Shown: positions 49,829 through 59,244, counted from the stretch's first letter. The stretch: DNA of 64,000 nucleotides from Chania fonticola_B (GCF_048537545.1 NZ_CP183218.1); one strand, 5' to 3'. Numbers and translations: made by a program. The notes: generated by a model not told the origin, from the letters alone.

Positions 49829-50248
49829 ATGGCAGAGCAGCCGCAAACGCGCGCTCAGGGCCCCGGTAAAGGGGTCCTGGATATCGCCCAACGGATTGTC
49901 ACCATTATGGTCGGCATGGTGGAAACCCGGGTGCGTCTGGCCGTTATCGAGCTGGAAGAGGAGAAAGCCAACCTCATTCAGTTGCTGATGATGGCGGGGC
50001 TTACCCTGCTGTTTACCGCATTCGGCCTGATGAGCCTGTTAATCCTCATCTTCTGGGCCATCGACCCCGCTTATCGCCTGATGGCGTTGGGCACCACTAC
50101 CGCCGTTCTGCTGTTCCTGGCCGTTGTGGGGCTTGTCTGGACACTGTCCAAGGCTCGCCGTTCGACACTGTTAGGGGCAACACGTCAGCAATTGGAACTC
50201 GACCGTGCTGAACTGGAGGAGAAACATGAATCGCCGCCAGTACCGTGA
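49829..50248 (+). CDS. yqjE: YqjE, phage-holin-superfamily membrane protein
   Basis: A 139-residue membrane protein. An amphipathic start (DIAQRIVTIMVGMVETRVRLAVIELEEEKANLIQLL) precedes two membrane segments (MMAGLTLLFTAFGLMSLLILIFWA and RLMALGTTTAVLLFLAVVGLVWTL), matching YqjE. Function is unknown, possibly with YqjD. The frame is open further upstream, but ATG 49829 immediately follows yqjD and gives the known N-terminus. Confidence 0.9.
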   Translation: MAEQPQTRAQGPGKGVLDIAQRIVTIMVGMVETRVRLAVIELEEEKANLIQLLMMAGLTLLFTAFGLMSLLILIFWAIDPAYRLMALGTTTAVLLFLAVVGLVWTLSKARRSTLLGATRQQLELDRAELEEKHESPPVP

Positions 50249-50513
50249 ACGCAGAAAAGAGCAACTCATCCGGCAGATCCAGCAACAACGTCTGGATCTG
50301 GCCGCCAACAAAAGCCAGTGGCTGCAAAAGACCGAATCCTTTGATCGCAGCTGGCAGACCTTATATGGGCTGCGTAAATATATGGCTATTGGCTCCAGCG
50401 TGATTGCGCTGTACGGCATACGCCATCCTAGCAAATTGATCCGCTGGTCACGGCGGGCGCTCAGCGTCTGGGGCACCGTTCGTCTGATCCGTAACACCCT
50501 TCCCAAAAAATAA
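50226..50513 (+). CDS. yqjK: YqjK family protein
   Basis: A 95-residue basic protein (MNRRQYRERRKEQLIRQIQ start, then QQQRLDLAANKSQWLQKTE) with one hydrophobic stretch (YMAIGSSVIALYGIRHP). It matches YqjK, of unknown function, encoded after yqjE. ATG 50226 has GGAGGAG 7 nt upstream and overlaps the yqjE end by 23 nt. Confidence 0.88.
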   Translation: MNRRQYRERRKEQLIRQIQQQRLDLAANKSQWLQKTESFDRSWQTLYGLRKYMAIGSSVIALYGIRHPSKLIRWSRRALSVWGTVRLIRNTLPKK

Positions 50514-50791
50514 CCGCGCCGTAACAGGTTCAATTATCCCGTTGGTAATCCCTTTTATTTACGTGGATTTTATCCAAGCATGCCTTAAAAATCGTTAATT
50601 AAATGATTTATAACTACTTTTATCGATTTTTTAATATTCAGATTTTTTGAAAAATTACGACAGTTTTACTTGCTAACAACCCGCAGCATTCCCGTCTAAC
50701 ATTCACTCCATCAACCGGACATGGCGGCTACAGGCCCCCTGGCGGTACCAATGCCAAGATTGGCAAGCAACAACACTTTTTGGAGTTAATG

Positions 50792-51187
50792 ATGAAGAAA
50801 TTAGAAGATGCAGGTTTGCTGGTTGCTCGTATTCTGATGCCAATCCTGTTTATCGTTGCAGGTTACGGCAAAATGGGTGATGCCTATGCTGGCACCCAAC
50901 AATACATGCAGTCGATGGGCGTACCTGGCTTCTTGCTGCCACTGACCATCCTGCTGGAGTTCGGCGGTGGCCTGGCAATCCTGTTCGGCTTCCTGACCCG
51001 TACCGTGGCGCTGTTTACTGCTGGTTTCACCATCCTGACCGCGCTGCTGTTCCACACCAACTTTGCCGAAGGCGTGAACCAGCTGATGTTTATGAAAAAC
51101 CTGACCATTGCCGGTGGCTTCATCGTGCTGGCGGTTGCAGGCCCTGGCGGCTTCAGCATTGACCGCATTTTGAACAAAAAGTGGTAA
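50792..51187 (+). CDS. yqjF: DoxX-family membrane protein YqjF
   Basis: A 131-residue four-helix membrane protein of the DoxX family: ARILMPILFIVAGYGKMG, GFLLPLTILLEFGGGLAILFGFLTR, ALFTAGFTILTALLFHTNFAEG and IAGGFIVLAVAGPGGFSIDRIL. It matches YqjF. In E. coli the yqjF promoter is activated by YhaJ in response to aromatic quinone-type products; the yhaJ gene lies 3 kb downstream here. GGAG precedes two successive ATG codons; 50792 (MKKLED) has the better spacing. The 278 nt before it are AT-rich and presumably hold the promoter. Confidence 0.92.
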   Translation: MKKLEDAGLLVARILMPILFIVAGYGKMGDAYAGTQQYMQSMGVPGFLLPLTILLEFGGGLAILFGFLTRTVALFTAGFTILTALLFHTNFAEGVNQLMFMKNLTIAGGFIVLAVAGPGGFSIDRILNKKW

Positions 51188-51203
51188 GCTTATAGTATCG
51201 ACG

Positions 51204-51231
51204 AAAGGCTCGGCTCAACGCCGGGCCTTTT
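51204..51231 (+). terminator. Intrinsic terminator after yqjF
   Basis: AAGGCTCGGC and GCCGGGCCTT pair around TCAAC, followed by TTGACTTTTTC. It lies 16 nt after the yqjF stop. Confidence 0.65.
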
Positions 51232-51263
51232 GACTTTTTCTCTCAGAAACATTGGAGGATCTC

Positions 51264-52250
51264 ATGGGACAACTCGTTGATGGCGTTTGGCAAGACACCT
51301 GGTATGACACCAAATCCACCGGGGGCCGTTTCAAACGTTCAACCTCACAGTTTCGCAATTGGGTCACGCCGGACGGCGCTGCGGGAGAACATGGCAAGGC
51401 CGGTTTTAAAGCCGAGCAAGATCGCTACCATCTGTACGTTTCCCTGGCTTGCCCTTGGGCACATCGTACTCTGCTGATGCGCAAGCTGAAGGGACTGGAG
51501 CAAATCATTCCGATTTCCGTGGTACATCCATTGATGTTGGAAAACGGCTGGACCTTCGGCCAGGATTTCCCTGCTGCAACCGGTGATGCGCTGTATCACT
51601 CCGATTTTCTTTATCAGCTCTATCTACGGGCCGATCCGCAGTACAGCGGCCGCGTTACCGTGCCAGTGTTGTGGGATAAACAGCAGCAGACCATCGTCAG
51701 CAATGAGTCTGCCGATATCATCCGCATGTTGAACAGCGCTTTCGACGCCGTCGGCGCACGAGCTGGAGATTACTATCCGGCAGAGCTGCGTGAAAAGATC
51801 GATTCGCTCAACGGCTGGATTTACGATTCGGTGAACAACGGGGTATACAAGGCCGGTTTTGCTACCAGCCAGGAGGCCTATGACGAAGCGGTGAACGGCG
51901 TGTTTGCCTCTTTGGATCAGTTGGAGCAGATCCTCAGCCAGCACCGTTATCTGACCGGCGATCGACTTACCGAGGCCGATCTCCGCCTGTGGACTACACT
52001 GATCCGTTTCGATCCGATCTACGTCACTCATTTCAAATGCGACCAGCGCCGCATCAGCGACTATCTCAACCTGTACGGCTTCCTGCGCGATATCTACCAG
52101 ATGCCGGGGATTGCCGAAACGGTGAATATGGCGCATATCCGCAACCACTATTATCGCAGCCATGCCACCATCAATCCGCACGGGATCATTTCGATCGGCC
52201 CTGCACAGGATCTGGATGAACCCCACGGGCGCGATGTACGTTTTGGTTGA
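51264..52250 (+). CDS. yqjG: Glutathionyl-hydroquinone reductase YqjG
   Basis: A 328-residue Xi-class glutathione transferase, the same length as E. coli YqjG. The catalytic Cys is in SLACPWAHRTLLMRKLKGL (Cys at about 63, CPWAH motif). Later conserved pieces are VPVLWDKQQQTIVSNESADIIRML, NNGVYKAGFATSQEAYDEAV, LTEADLRLWTTLIRFDPIYVTHFKC and RNHYYRSHATINPHGI. It reduces glutathionyl-hydroquinones to hydroquinones with glutathione. ATG 51264 follows GGAGGAT; the upstream TTG is not used. It may be co-regulated with yqjF through YhaJ. Confidence 0.94.
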   Translation: MGQLVDGVWQDTWYDTKSTGGRFKRSTSQFRNWVTPDGAAGEHGKAGFKAEQDRYHLYVSLACPWAHRTLLMRKLKGLEQIIPISVVHPLMLENGWTFGQDFPAATGDALYHSDFLYQLYLRADPQYSGRVTVPVLWDKQQQTIVSNESADIIRMLNSAFDAVGARAGDYYPAELREKIDSLNGWIYDSVNNGVYKAGFATSQEAYDEAVNGVFASLDQLEQILSQHRYLTGDRLTEADLRLWTTLIRFDPIYVTHFKCDQRRISDYLNLYGFLRDIYQMPGIAETVNMAHIRNHYYRSHATINPHGIISIGPAQDLDEPHGRDVRFG

Positions 52251-52290
52251 TTGCAGATTGCTGCGAGTTAGGGGAGCCGGCAATCGCGGT

Positions 52291-52432
52291 TCCCCTCACC
52301 CCAACCCTCTCCCACAGGAAGAGGGAGCTGCCCGGAGTACGTAATTAGCCCGTACAACTTCGAAAAATAAGAAAGGCAAGGTATTACGCAGAGCCATTAA
52401 CGAACTCGATCGGTCCCCTCTCCCTGTGGGAG
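52291..52432. repeat. Composite palindromic repeat 3 (left part, split by IS481)
   Basis: Starts CCCCTCACCCCAACCCTCTC with core CTCCCACAGGAAG, runs through about 90 nt that differ from repeat 1 except for scattered pieces (AGAAAGGCAAGG), and closes with GATCGGTCCCCTCTCC and the mirrored core. The IS481 copy 2 is inserted in the right palindrome. The remainder continues at 53718-53740. Confidence 0.75.
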
Positions 52433-53717
52433 TGTACAGACCGGGGACATCATGAACACTTGTTCGGGGACATGGTAGACACTTACAACATAGGTATGAG
52501 TACTTCTGAGTGGAGTTGCTTATGCCGTGGGATGAGAGATCTGCCATGTCATTACGTACCGAGTTTGTGCTTTTCGCCTCGCAAGAAGGCGCTAATATCC
52601 GTGCGCTATGCCGTCAGTTCGGCATAGCGCCTGCTACCGCATACAAGTGGTTACATCGCTGGCACTCTGATGGGCGCGCCGGTCTGAACGAACGTTCTCG
52701 AGTGCCACACCATTCCCCCAGCAGAACCTCTGACACCGTTGTCCAACATCTCCGCGCTGCACACCTGGCCCATCCGATGTGGGGCGCACGCAAGCTCAAG
52801 CGGTGGCTCGAGATGCAGGGGCATACGTTACCGGCCGCCAGCACCGTGCATAACCTCATGCGCCGCCATGACCTGCTACCGGGCGGTCCGTCACCGGCGC
52901 CCACCGTCGGACGCTTTGAACATGACGCCCCGAACCGACTCTGGCAGATGGACTTTAAAGGCCACTTCCCCTTCGCCGAAGGGCGTTGTCATCCGCTGAC
53001 CTTGCTGGATGACCATTCGCGCTTCTCGCTCTGTCTGGCGCACTGCCCGGACGAGCGACGTGTCACCGTGCAGTCACAGTTGATAGCGGTGTTCGAACGT
53101 TATGGCTTGCCGGAGAGAATGACCATGGATAATGGTGCCCCCTGGGGCGACACGACGGGCAGTTGGACCGCGCTGGAACTGTGGCTGATGCGTCAGGGTA
53201 TCCGGGTGGGTCACTCTCGGCCTTATCATCCTCAGACTCAGGGTAAGCTGGAGCGCTTCCACCGCAGCCTGAAGGCAGAGCTCCTGCAGGGACGGTGGTT
53301 TACCCATGCCGCGCAGTTGCAGGAGGTGTTCGACGCCTGGCGAGATACCTACAACCTGGAACGCCCACACGAAGCCCTGTCAATGGCGGTGCCAGCGTCC
53401 CGTTATCAGCCTTCATCGCGACAATACAATGGCAATCCGGCGGCAGCCGAGTATGACGAGGGGGTCCTGGTCAGGAAAGTGGATGTCAGTGGAAAACTAA
53501 GCCTGAAAGGGATGGGTCTGAAAGTGGGCAAGGCCTTTATCGGTGAATATGTCGGGCTGAAGGAAAGTGAGGGAGAGGGCTACTACGAGATATGGTGGTA
53601 CAGCACGAAAGTGGGGATGATCGACCTGAGAAATAGGTCGATCATCATGGGTAAAGGATGTTAAAAAGTGTTCACCATGTCCTTGAACACCTGTCTACCA
53701 TGTCCCCGGTCTGTACA
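52433..53717 (+). mobile_element. IS481-family insertion sequence, copy 2
   Basis: 1285 bp with the same ends (TGTACAGACCGGGGACAT and complement), same orientation and same inner sequence as 25591-26875. GGGAG is duplicated at 52428-52432 and 53718-53722. It is placed at the same position of the palindromic repeat as copy 1. I saw no difference between the two copies, which points to recent movement. Confidence 0.93.
52522..53664 (+). CDS. IS481-family transposase (copy 2)
   Basis: Same 380-residue DDE transposase as at 25680-26822, with Asp 144, Asp 203 and Glu 244. The protein sequence is the same over its whole length. The gene is intact, so both copies should be able to move. Confidence 0.95.
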   Translation: MPWDERSAMSLRTEFVLFASQEGANIRALCRQFGIAPATAYKWLHRWHSDGRAGLNERSRVPHHSPSRTSDTVVQHLRAAHLAHPMWGARKLKRWLEMQGHTLPAASTVHNLMRRHDLLPGGPSPAPTVGRFEHDAPNRLWQMDFKGHFPFAEGRCHPLTLLDDHSRFSLCLAHCPDERRVTVQSQLIAVFERYGLPERMTMDNGAPWGDTTGSWTALELWLMRQGIRVGHSRPYHPQTQGKLERFHRSLKAELLQGRWFTHAAQLQEVFDAWRDTYNLERPHEALSMAVPASRYQPSSRQYNGNPAAAEYDEGVLVRKVDVSGKLSLKGMGLKVGKAFIGEYVGLKESEGEGYYEIWWYSTKVGMIDLRNRSIIMGKGC

Positions 53718-53766
53718 GGGAGAGGGTTAGGATGAGGGGTCTACACAATGCAAAAATGCGAAGAAG

Positions 53767-54672
53767 TTACTGATTCTCCTCGCGTGCAAACAGACGCGGG
53801 ATTTCGCGTAGGAACCAGGATTTAGCCTCGCCCATACTGTCGCGCCGCCAGGCCATGATAATGTCTGCCTCACGGCTATATTCCGGCCCCACCACGCGTA
53901 AACGCCCCTGCTCGATATCCTTCTCCACCATCTGATAAGGCATGGTGGCAACCCCCAGCCCAGCCAGCAAAGCGCGGCGCTTATCTTCGATGGTGCTCAC
54001 CGTCAGGCGCTGCTGTTTATCCAGCAATTGCACCGTCAACACTGGCCGCTCCCGCGCGGTATCCGCCACCGCAATGCCACGGTATTTCACCCGCGTCAGC
54101 TCCGACAGCGGCTCCGGCTCCAGGTGGATCTGATGTTCCGGTGCGGCAACGTACACGCTCATCACCTTATACAGCTTGCGGGTGTTGATTTCAGAAGAGG
54201 CGCGAAAGTGCATATCCGGCGCAATAACGATATCGGCCCGCCCTTGCTCCAGCCGCTCCCATGCCCCGGCCAACACTTCTGTAAAAATCGAAACCTGAGT
54301 ATTGGCTTTCAGCGCCAGCTTATCGACCAAAGGGAACAGCTTATAGGCAGGAGATAGCGCTTCGCTGACGATGGTGAGATGGGTTTCCCACCCCCGCGCC
54401 AATGCTTCTGCATCTGTCGTCAGCTTGTCCGCCGCCTCGAGCAGTACGCGGCCACGCTCAAGCAGCATGCGGCCAACGTTGGTAAATTTGGTGCGATGCC
54501 CGGATCGGTCAAACAGCACCACATCCAGTTCTTCTTCCAATTTTTGCATGGTGTAGCTGAGCGCCGAAGGCACTCGCCCCAGTTCATCGGCGGCGGCGGC
54601 AAAGCTGCCACGGCGGTCGATCGCATCCATAACCCTAAGCGCTTCAAGCGTTAACGCCCGATCTCTGGCCAT
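53767..54672 (-). CDS. yhaJ: LysR-type regulator YhaJ
   Basis: A 301-residue LysR protein. The helix-turn-helix is LTLEALRVMDAIDRRGSFAAAADELGRVPSALSYTMQKLEEELDVVLFDRSGHRTKFTNVGRMLLERGRVLLEAA (about 7-81). The effector domain follows from about residue 92 (LTIVSEALSPAYKLFPLVDKLA). E. coli YhaJ (298 residues) activates yqjF and its own region in response to hydroxylated or quinone breakdown products of nitroaromatics. It is divergent from yhaK across 107 nt, so it likely controls yhaK too. Its 3' end is 45 nt from IS481 copy 2. Confidence 0.92.
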   Translation of the reverse strand: MARDRALTLEALRVMDAIDRRGSFAAAADELGRVPSALSYTMQKLEEELDVVLFDRSGHRTKFTNVGRMLLERGRVLLEAADKLTTDAEALARGWETHLTIVSEALSPAYKLFPLVDKLALKANTQVSIFTEVLAGAWERLEQGRADIVIAPDMHFRASSEINTRKLYKVMSVYVAAPEHQIHLEPEPLSELTRVKYRGIAVADTARERPVLTVQLLDKQQRLTVSTIEDKRRALLAGLGVATMPYQMVEKDIEQGRLRVVGPEYSREADIIMAWRRDSMGEAKSWFLREIPRLFAREENQ

Positions 54673-54779
54673 CGAAACTCTCTATCAGGAAATTTGAATA
54701 TACCGACCAGATTAACTGGCTAACAATCCGCCGTCCAGATGCTTACCATCAAGAGAATGAAATTAGAGAGCCGATTGCC

Positions 54780-55481
54780 ATGATCACATGCAGAACAGCA
54801 CAACAATGCGGGCAAGCTGACTTTGGTTGGCTGCAGGCTCGTTATACCTTTTCCTTTGGCCACTACTTCGATCCCAAACTGATGGGCTATGCGTCGCTGC
54901 GGGTACTGAATCAAGAGGTATTGGCACCGGGTGCCGCCTTCCAGCCACGCACCTATCCCAACGTAGATATCCTGAATCTGATCCTGCAAGGTGAAGCCGA
55001 ATACCGGGACAGCGACGGCAATACCGTACGCGCAGGTGCAGGAGAGGCGTTATTGCTGGCTACGCAACCGGGGCTTAGCTATAGCGAACAGAACGTCAGC
55101 AGCAGCACGCCACTGACCCGGATGCAGCTGTGGCTGGATGCCTGTCCGGAGCGCAGTAACGAACGTGTGCAGCGTTTGAGCCTGCCAGATCAGCCCTATA
55201 CGCTACTGGCCTCACCAGATGGTGCCCAAGGCAGCCTGCAACTGCGCCAACAGGTCTGGATACATCATTTGAACTTACCGGCGGGAGCACAGCAGACGCT
55301 TACTCTGCATGGGCCACGAGCCTACCTGCAATCGATCCACGGTACCGTTGAGGTCAATGGCGACCATCACCAGAGCCAGCGCCTGACCTGTGGAGACGGT
55401 GCGTTTATCCGCGAGGAAAACCGCCTCACCATCCAGGCCGAAGCGCCGCTACGTGCGCTGCTGATTGATTTGCCGGTGTAG
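54780..55481 (+). CDS. yhaK: Pirin-like bicupin YhaK
   Basis: A 233-residue bicupin: CGQADFGWLQARYTFSFGHYFDPKLMGYASLRVLNQEVLAPGAAFQPRTYPNVDILNLILQGEAEYRDSDGN matches YhaK closely. The pirin His residues are mostly changed, and E. coli YhaK is described as a redox-sensitive member that lacks quercetinase activity. The second cupin (GSLQLRQQVWIHHLNLPAGAQQTLTLHGPRAYLQSIHGTV) is complete. It ends at 55481 before the bidirectional terminator shared with rnpB. Confidence 0.92.
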   Translation: MITCRTAQQCGQADFGWLQARYTFSFGHYFDPKLMGYASLRVLNQEVLAPGAAFQPRTYPNVDILNLILQGEAEYRDSDGNTVRAGAGEALLLATQPGLSYSEQNVSSSTPLTRMQLWLDACPERSNERVQRLSLPDQPYTLLASPDGAQGSLQLRQQVWIHHLNLPAGAQQTLTLHGPRAYLQSIHGTVEVNGDHHQSQRLTCGDGAFIREENRLTIQAEAPLRALLIDLPV

Positions 55482-55493
55482 GGTACAGATAAA

Positions 55494-55526
55494 GAAAAAC
55501 CCCGCGCGACTCTCGTCACGCGGGGT
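55494..55526. terminator. Terminator shared by yhaK (+) and rnpB (-)
   Basis: CCCCGCGCGAC and GTCACGCGGGG pair around TCTC. On the minus strand it is followed by TTTTTCTTT, a good terminator for rnpB. On the plus strand it follows yhaK and has only TTATC. Confidence 0.75.
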
Positions 55527-55536
55527 TATCTGTATA

Positions 55537-55914
<378 letters not shown>

Positions 55915-55955
55915 GGCGCGGATAGTAGCGTTGCTGCGCCAGCAGGTCAACCGCT

Positions 55956-56819
55956 TTACTGTTCCTGCTGCTCTAGCGCATGTTTATACAGCGCATTTTT
56001 CTTCACGCCGTGGATCTCTGCGGTTAACGCCGCCGCCTTTTTCAACGGCAGCTCTTTTTGCAGCAGAGCCAGGGTACGCAGCGCTTCGAGCGGCAAATCG
56101 TCCTCCTGCGCCTTGTGCCCTTCCACAATCAGCACCATCTCCCCCCGCCGGCGCATCTCATCTTCCAGCACCCAGGCCAGCAGTTCCCCCACCGGGGCAC
56201 CGTGAATCGATTCCCAGGTTTTGGTCAGTTCACGCGCCAGCACCACGTAGCGCTGTGGCCCCCACACGGTGACCATGTCCTGCAAACTTTCCAGCAAACG
56301 GTGGGTTGATTCGTAGAAAATCAGCGTTCGCGGTTCCTCTGCCAGCGCCAGCAGGGTATCCTTACGGCCTTTGGTTTTGGCTGGCAGGAAGCCTTCGTAG
56401 CAGAAACGATCGGAAGCCACACCGGCGGCACACAGCGCGGTGGTGGCAGCACAAGCACCCGGCAGCGGCACGACGCGGATCCCCGCTTCGCGGCAACGGC
56501 GCACCAGGTGATAACCCGGATCGTTAATCAGTGGCGTGCCTGCGTCACTCACCAGTGCTATGCTTTGGCCTTCCTGCAGTTTTGCCAGCAGTTGGTCCGC
56601 CTTCTGCTGTTCGTTATGGTCGTGCAGCGCAAACAACCGCGCGCTAATAGCAAAGTGTTGCAGCAGCAACCCGGTATGGCGCGTATCTTCCGCCGCAATC
56701 AGATCGACGCTTTTCAGTACCTCTATGGCCCGATGAGTCATATCCCCCAGGTTACCGATGGGGGTGGGCACCACGTACAGTGTCGATGCAGAAATAGCTG
56801 ATTGTTGGTGTTGATTCAT
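55956..56819 (-). CDS. rsmI: 16S rRNA 2'-O-ribose C1402 methyltransferase
   Basis: A 287-residue tetrapyrrole-methylase-fold protein. Motifs are LYVVPTPIGNLGDMTHRAIEVLKSVDLIAAEDTRHTGLLL (about 13-52), SIALVSDAGTPLINDPGYHLVRRC (about 91-114) and PLPGACAATTALCAAGVASDRFCYEGFLP (about 120-148), all as in RsmI (YraL). It methylates C1402 in 16S rRNA together with RsmH. It is divergent from lpoA, with start ATG 56819. Confidence 0.95.
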   Translation of the reverse strand: MNQHQQSAISASTLYVVPTPIGNLGDMTHRAIEVLKSVDLIAAEDTRHTGLLLQHFAISARLFALHDHNEQQKADQLLAKLQEGQSIALVSDAGTPLINDPGYHLVRRCREAGIRVVPLPGACAATTALCAAGVASDRFCYEGFLPAKTKGRKDTLLALAEEPRTLIFYESTHRLLESLQDMVTVWGPQRYVVLARELTKTWESIHGAPVGELLAWVLEDEMRRRGEMVLIVEGHKAQEDDLPLEALRTLALLQKELPLKKAAALTAEIHGVKKNALYKHALEQQEQ

Positions 56820-56881
56820 TGTTTCATCCGGATTGCCGATTTAATATTGAGCATCTTGAAAAAAACATCACTGGATACAGT

Positions 56882-58894
56882 ATGCTTTCCTCAACATTCC
56901 TTCGTACCAAAGCAGGGCGATTAGTACCTGTTGTACTGGCAGCCTTGCTGTTAGCTGGTTGTCCAAGTCAGGTTCCACAAACTCCGCCCTCAAATATCCA
57001 GGACGAAGCCAGTGCCAACTCTGATTACTATCTGCAACAGTTGCAGCAAAGCAGCGATGATAACAAGGCTGACTGGCAATTACTTGCGATTCGCGCATTA
57101 ACTCGCGAAGGCAAACTGCCACAGGCCAACGAGCAACTGAGCACCCTGCCGCAAAACCTGACGGCTACACAACAGCTTGAGCGCCAGCTATTGAGCGCAG
57201 AACTGCAGGTGGCCAACAAGAATTTGAGCGCAGCCCGCGATGCGCTGAATAACATCGACAGCAGCGCGCTGTCACCAAATCAGCTGGTTCGCCTGTATCA
57301 GGCGCAGATCGCGGCAAATCAGGGCCAAGCCTCACTGCCGCTGATCCGCGCCTATATTGCCCAGGAGCCGTTACTAAGCGGCCAGGCTCATCAGGATAAC
57401 CTGGATAAAACCTGGCAAACGCTGCTTGGCCTGAAACCGGCCGACATGAACAGCCTGGTGATTAACGCCAACGAAAACGTGCTGCAAGGTTGGCTGGATC
57501 TGTTACGAGTCTATCAGGACAACCGTCAGGATCCCGATCTGCTGAAGGCCGGGATCAAAGACTGGCAGAACCGCTATCCGCAAAATCCGGCGGCGAAAAG
57601 CCTGCCAACGCAGTTGAATCAGGTGCTGAATTTCACCCAGGCTTCGACTTCGCATATCGCCCTGCTGCTGCCGCTGAACGGCCAGGCCAAGGTGTTTGCC
57701 GATGCGATCCAGCAGGGCTTTAACGCTGCGCAAAGTGGCATCGCACTCACTGCGCCCGTTCAGGCAATGCAGCCGACCAATAACCCTGACCAGACCGCGG
57801 CAGCAACGCCAGACAATGCCAACGGTGCCGTCAGCACTTCAGCCCCAGCGGCGGATACAACTCAGGTAGCCGCAGTACAACCCGCTACTCCTGCTCCGGT
57901 ACCCGTCACTCCAGCCCCGGCAACCGGCGGGCAGGTGAAGGTCTACGACACCACCAGTCAGCCTCTGCCAGCGTTGTTGGCTCAAGCCCAGCAGGATGGC
58001 GCTACCCTGGTCGTGGGCCCGCTATTGAAGGCCGAAGTCGATCAACTCGCCACTACCTCGACGACGTTGAACGTGTTGGCACTCAACCAGCCTGAGCAAC
58101 CGAAGGACAGCCCGAATATCTGTTACTTCGCCCTGTCACCGGAAGATGAAGCCCGTGACGCCGCCCGCCATATCTGGGAACAGCAAAAACGCCAGCCGTT
58201 ACTGCTGCTGCCACGCGGCTCGTTTGGCGATCGCATTGCCAAAGCCTTCACCGAAGAGTGGCAGAAACTCGGCGGCCAGACCGTGCTGCAGCAAGGGATC
58301 GGTTCTGCCGGTGAGCTACGCCAGATGGTCAACAGCGGCGGCATTCGCATGAGCGGCACCCCGGTGGCCTCACAGGCTCCGGCGCAGCAGTCGGTGACTA
58401 TCGCTGGTCTGACTATTCCAGCGCCACCAAGCGATATCCCGGCCTCTACCGGCGGTGGCGTGGACTCGGTGTATATTGTCGCCACGCAGGACCAGCTGAC
58501 GCTGATCAAGCCGATGATCGACATGACCACCAGCTCTCGTAGCAAACCTGCCATGTTTGCCAGTTCACGCAGCTATCAGGCCGGTGCTGGCCCGGACTTC
58601 CGTCTGGAAATGGAAGGCCTGCAATTCAGTGATATTCCTCTGCTGGCAGGGGCCAATCCACAGTTGCAGCAGCAAGCCACCGCCAAATTCCGTAACGACT
58701 ATTCCCTGGTGCGCCTCTACGCCATGGGGATGGATGCCTGGACATTGGCCAACCACTTTGCTCAAATGCGCCAGTTGCCAGGATTCCAGATTTCAGGCAC
58801 CACCGGTGTGCTGACATCTTCACCTAACTGTGTGATCACCAGGAAACTGACTTGGCTGCAATACCGCCAGGGCTCGGTCGTTCCGGTCTCCTGA
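56882..58894 (+). CDS. lpoA: Outer-membrane lipoprotein activator of PBP1A
   Basis: A 670-residue lipoprotein (signal and lipobox VVLAALLLAGC, then PSQVPQTPP). The N-terminal part has TPR-like helices (NSDYYLQQLQQSSDDNKADWQLLAIRALTREGKLPQANEQL). A Pro/Ala/Thr-rich linker lies at about 290-350 (NPDQTAAATPDNANG to PVPVTPAPATGG). The C-terminal domain (VKVYDTTSQPLPALLAQAQQDGATLVVGPLLKAEVDQL...) has the periplasmic-binding-protein fold. It reaches through the peptidoglycan to activate PBP1A. ATG 56882 fits the known start; the frame is open upstream to 56819. Confidence 0.95.
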   Translation: MLSSTFLRTKAGRLVPVVLAALLLAGCPSQVPQTPPSNIQDEASANSDYYLQQLQQSSDDNKADWQLLAIRALTREGKLPQANEQLSTLPQNLTATQQLERQLLSAELQVANKNLSAARDALNNIDSSALSPNQLVRLYQAQIAANQGQASLPLIRAYIAQEPLLSGQAHQDNLDKTWQTLLGLKPADMNSLVINANENVLQGWLDLLRVYQDNRQDPDLLKAGIKDWQNRYPQNPAAKSLPTQLNQVLNFTQASTSHIALLLPLNGQAKVFADAIQQGFNAAQSGIALTAPVQAMQPTNNPDQTAAATPDNANGAVSTSAPAADTTQVAAVQPATPAPVPVTPAPATGGQVKVYDTTSQPLPALLAQAQQDGATLVVGPLLKAEVDQLATTSTTLNVLALNQPEQPKDSPNICYFALSPEDEARDAARHIWEQQKRQPLLLLPRGSFGDRIAKAFTEEWQKLGGQTVLQQGIGSAGELRQMVNSGGIRMSGTPVASQAPAQQSVTIAGLTIPAPPSDIPASTGGGVDSVYIVATQDQLTLIKPMIDMTTSSRSKPAMFASSRSYQAGAGPDFRLEMEGLQFSDIPLLAGANPQLQQQATAKFRNDYSLVRLYAMGMDAWTLANHFAQMRQLPGFQISGTTGVLTSSPNCVITRKLTWLQYRQGSVVPVS

Positions 58895-59244
58895 GTCAAC
58901 GCGCCAAGGGGGCGGGCTATGAGTTCCAGGCCCGCCAATACCTGGAGCGTGCGGGGCTTACCTTCACCGCCGCCAACGTGGTGGTACGTGGGGGTGAGCT
59001 CGATCTCATCATGCGTGATGGTCAAACCTGGGTGTTCGTCGAAGTCCGCTACCGCCGCAGTGACGCCTTTGGTGACGCAGCGGCCAGCGTGACTTACCGC
59101 AAGCAACGGCGATTGCTGCATGCCGCCGCCGTTTGGCTGGCAGGGCGAGGAGCCAGTTTTGACACATCATCTTGCCGTTTTGATGTTTTAGCCATTACCG
59201 GTAGCCAGTTAGAATGGATACCCAATGCCTTCAATGCGGATTAA
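58852..59244 (+). CDS. yraN: YraN, endonuclease-like protein (UPF0102)
   Basis: A 130-residue protein with the restriction-endonuclease-like core GYEFQARQYLERAGLTFTAANVVVRGGELDLIMRDGQTWVFVEVRYRR: Glu 23, Asp 50, and Glu 63 with Val and Arg in place of a canonical ExK. The family is close to Holliday junction resolvases in fold, with unknown function. The start is TTG 58852, 43 nt inside lpoA in another frame; E. coli YraN has a similar N-terminus. It precedes diaA. Confidence 0.87.
   Translation: MAAIPPGLGRSGLLSQRAKGAGYEFQARQYLERAGLTFTAANVVVRGGELDLIMRDGQTWVFVEVRYRRSDAFGDAAASVTYRKQRRLLHAAAVWLAGRGASFDTSSCRFDVLAITGSQLEWIPNAFNAD

Noticed and set aside
25414..53740. CRISPR array from the repeated palindromes
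   Set aside because: Only a few widely spaced units, palindromic and flanking longer variable blocks, with no regular spacers and no cas genes.
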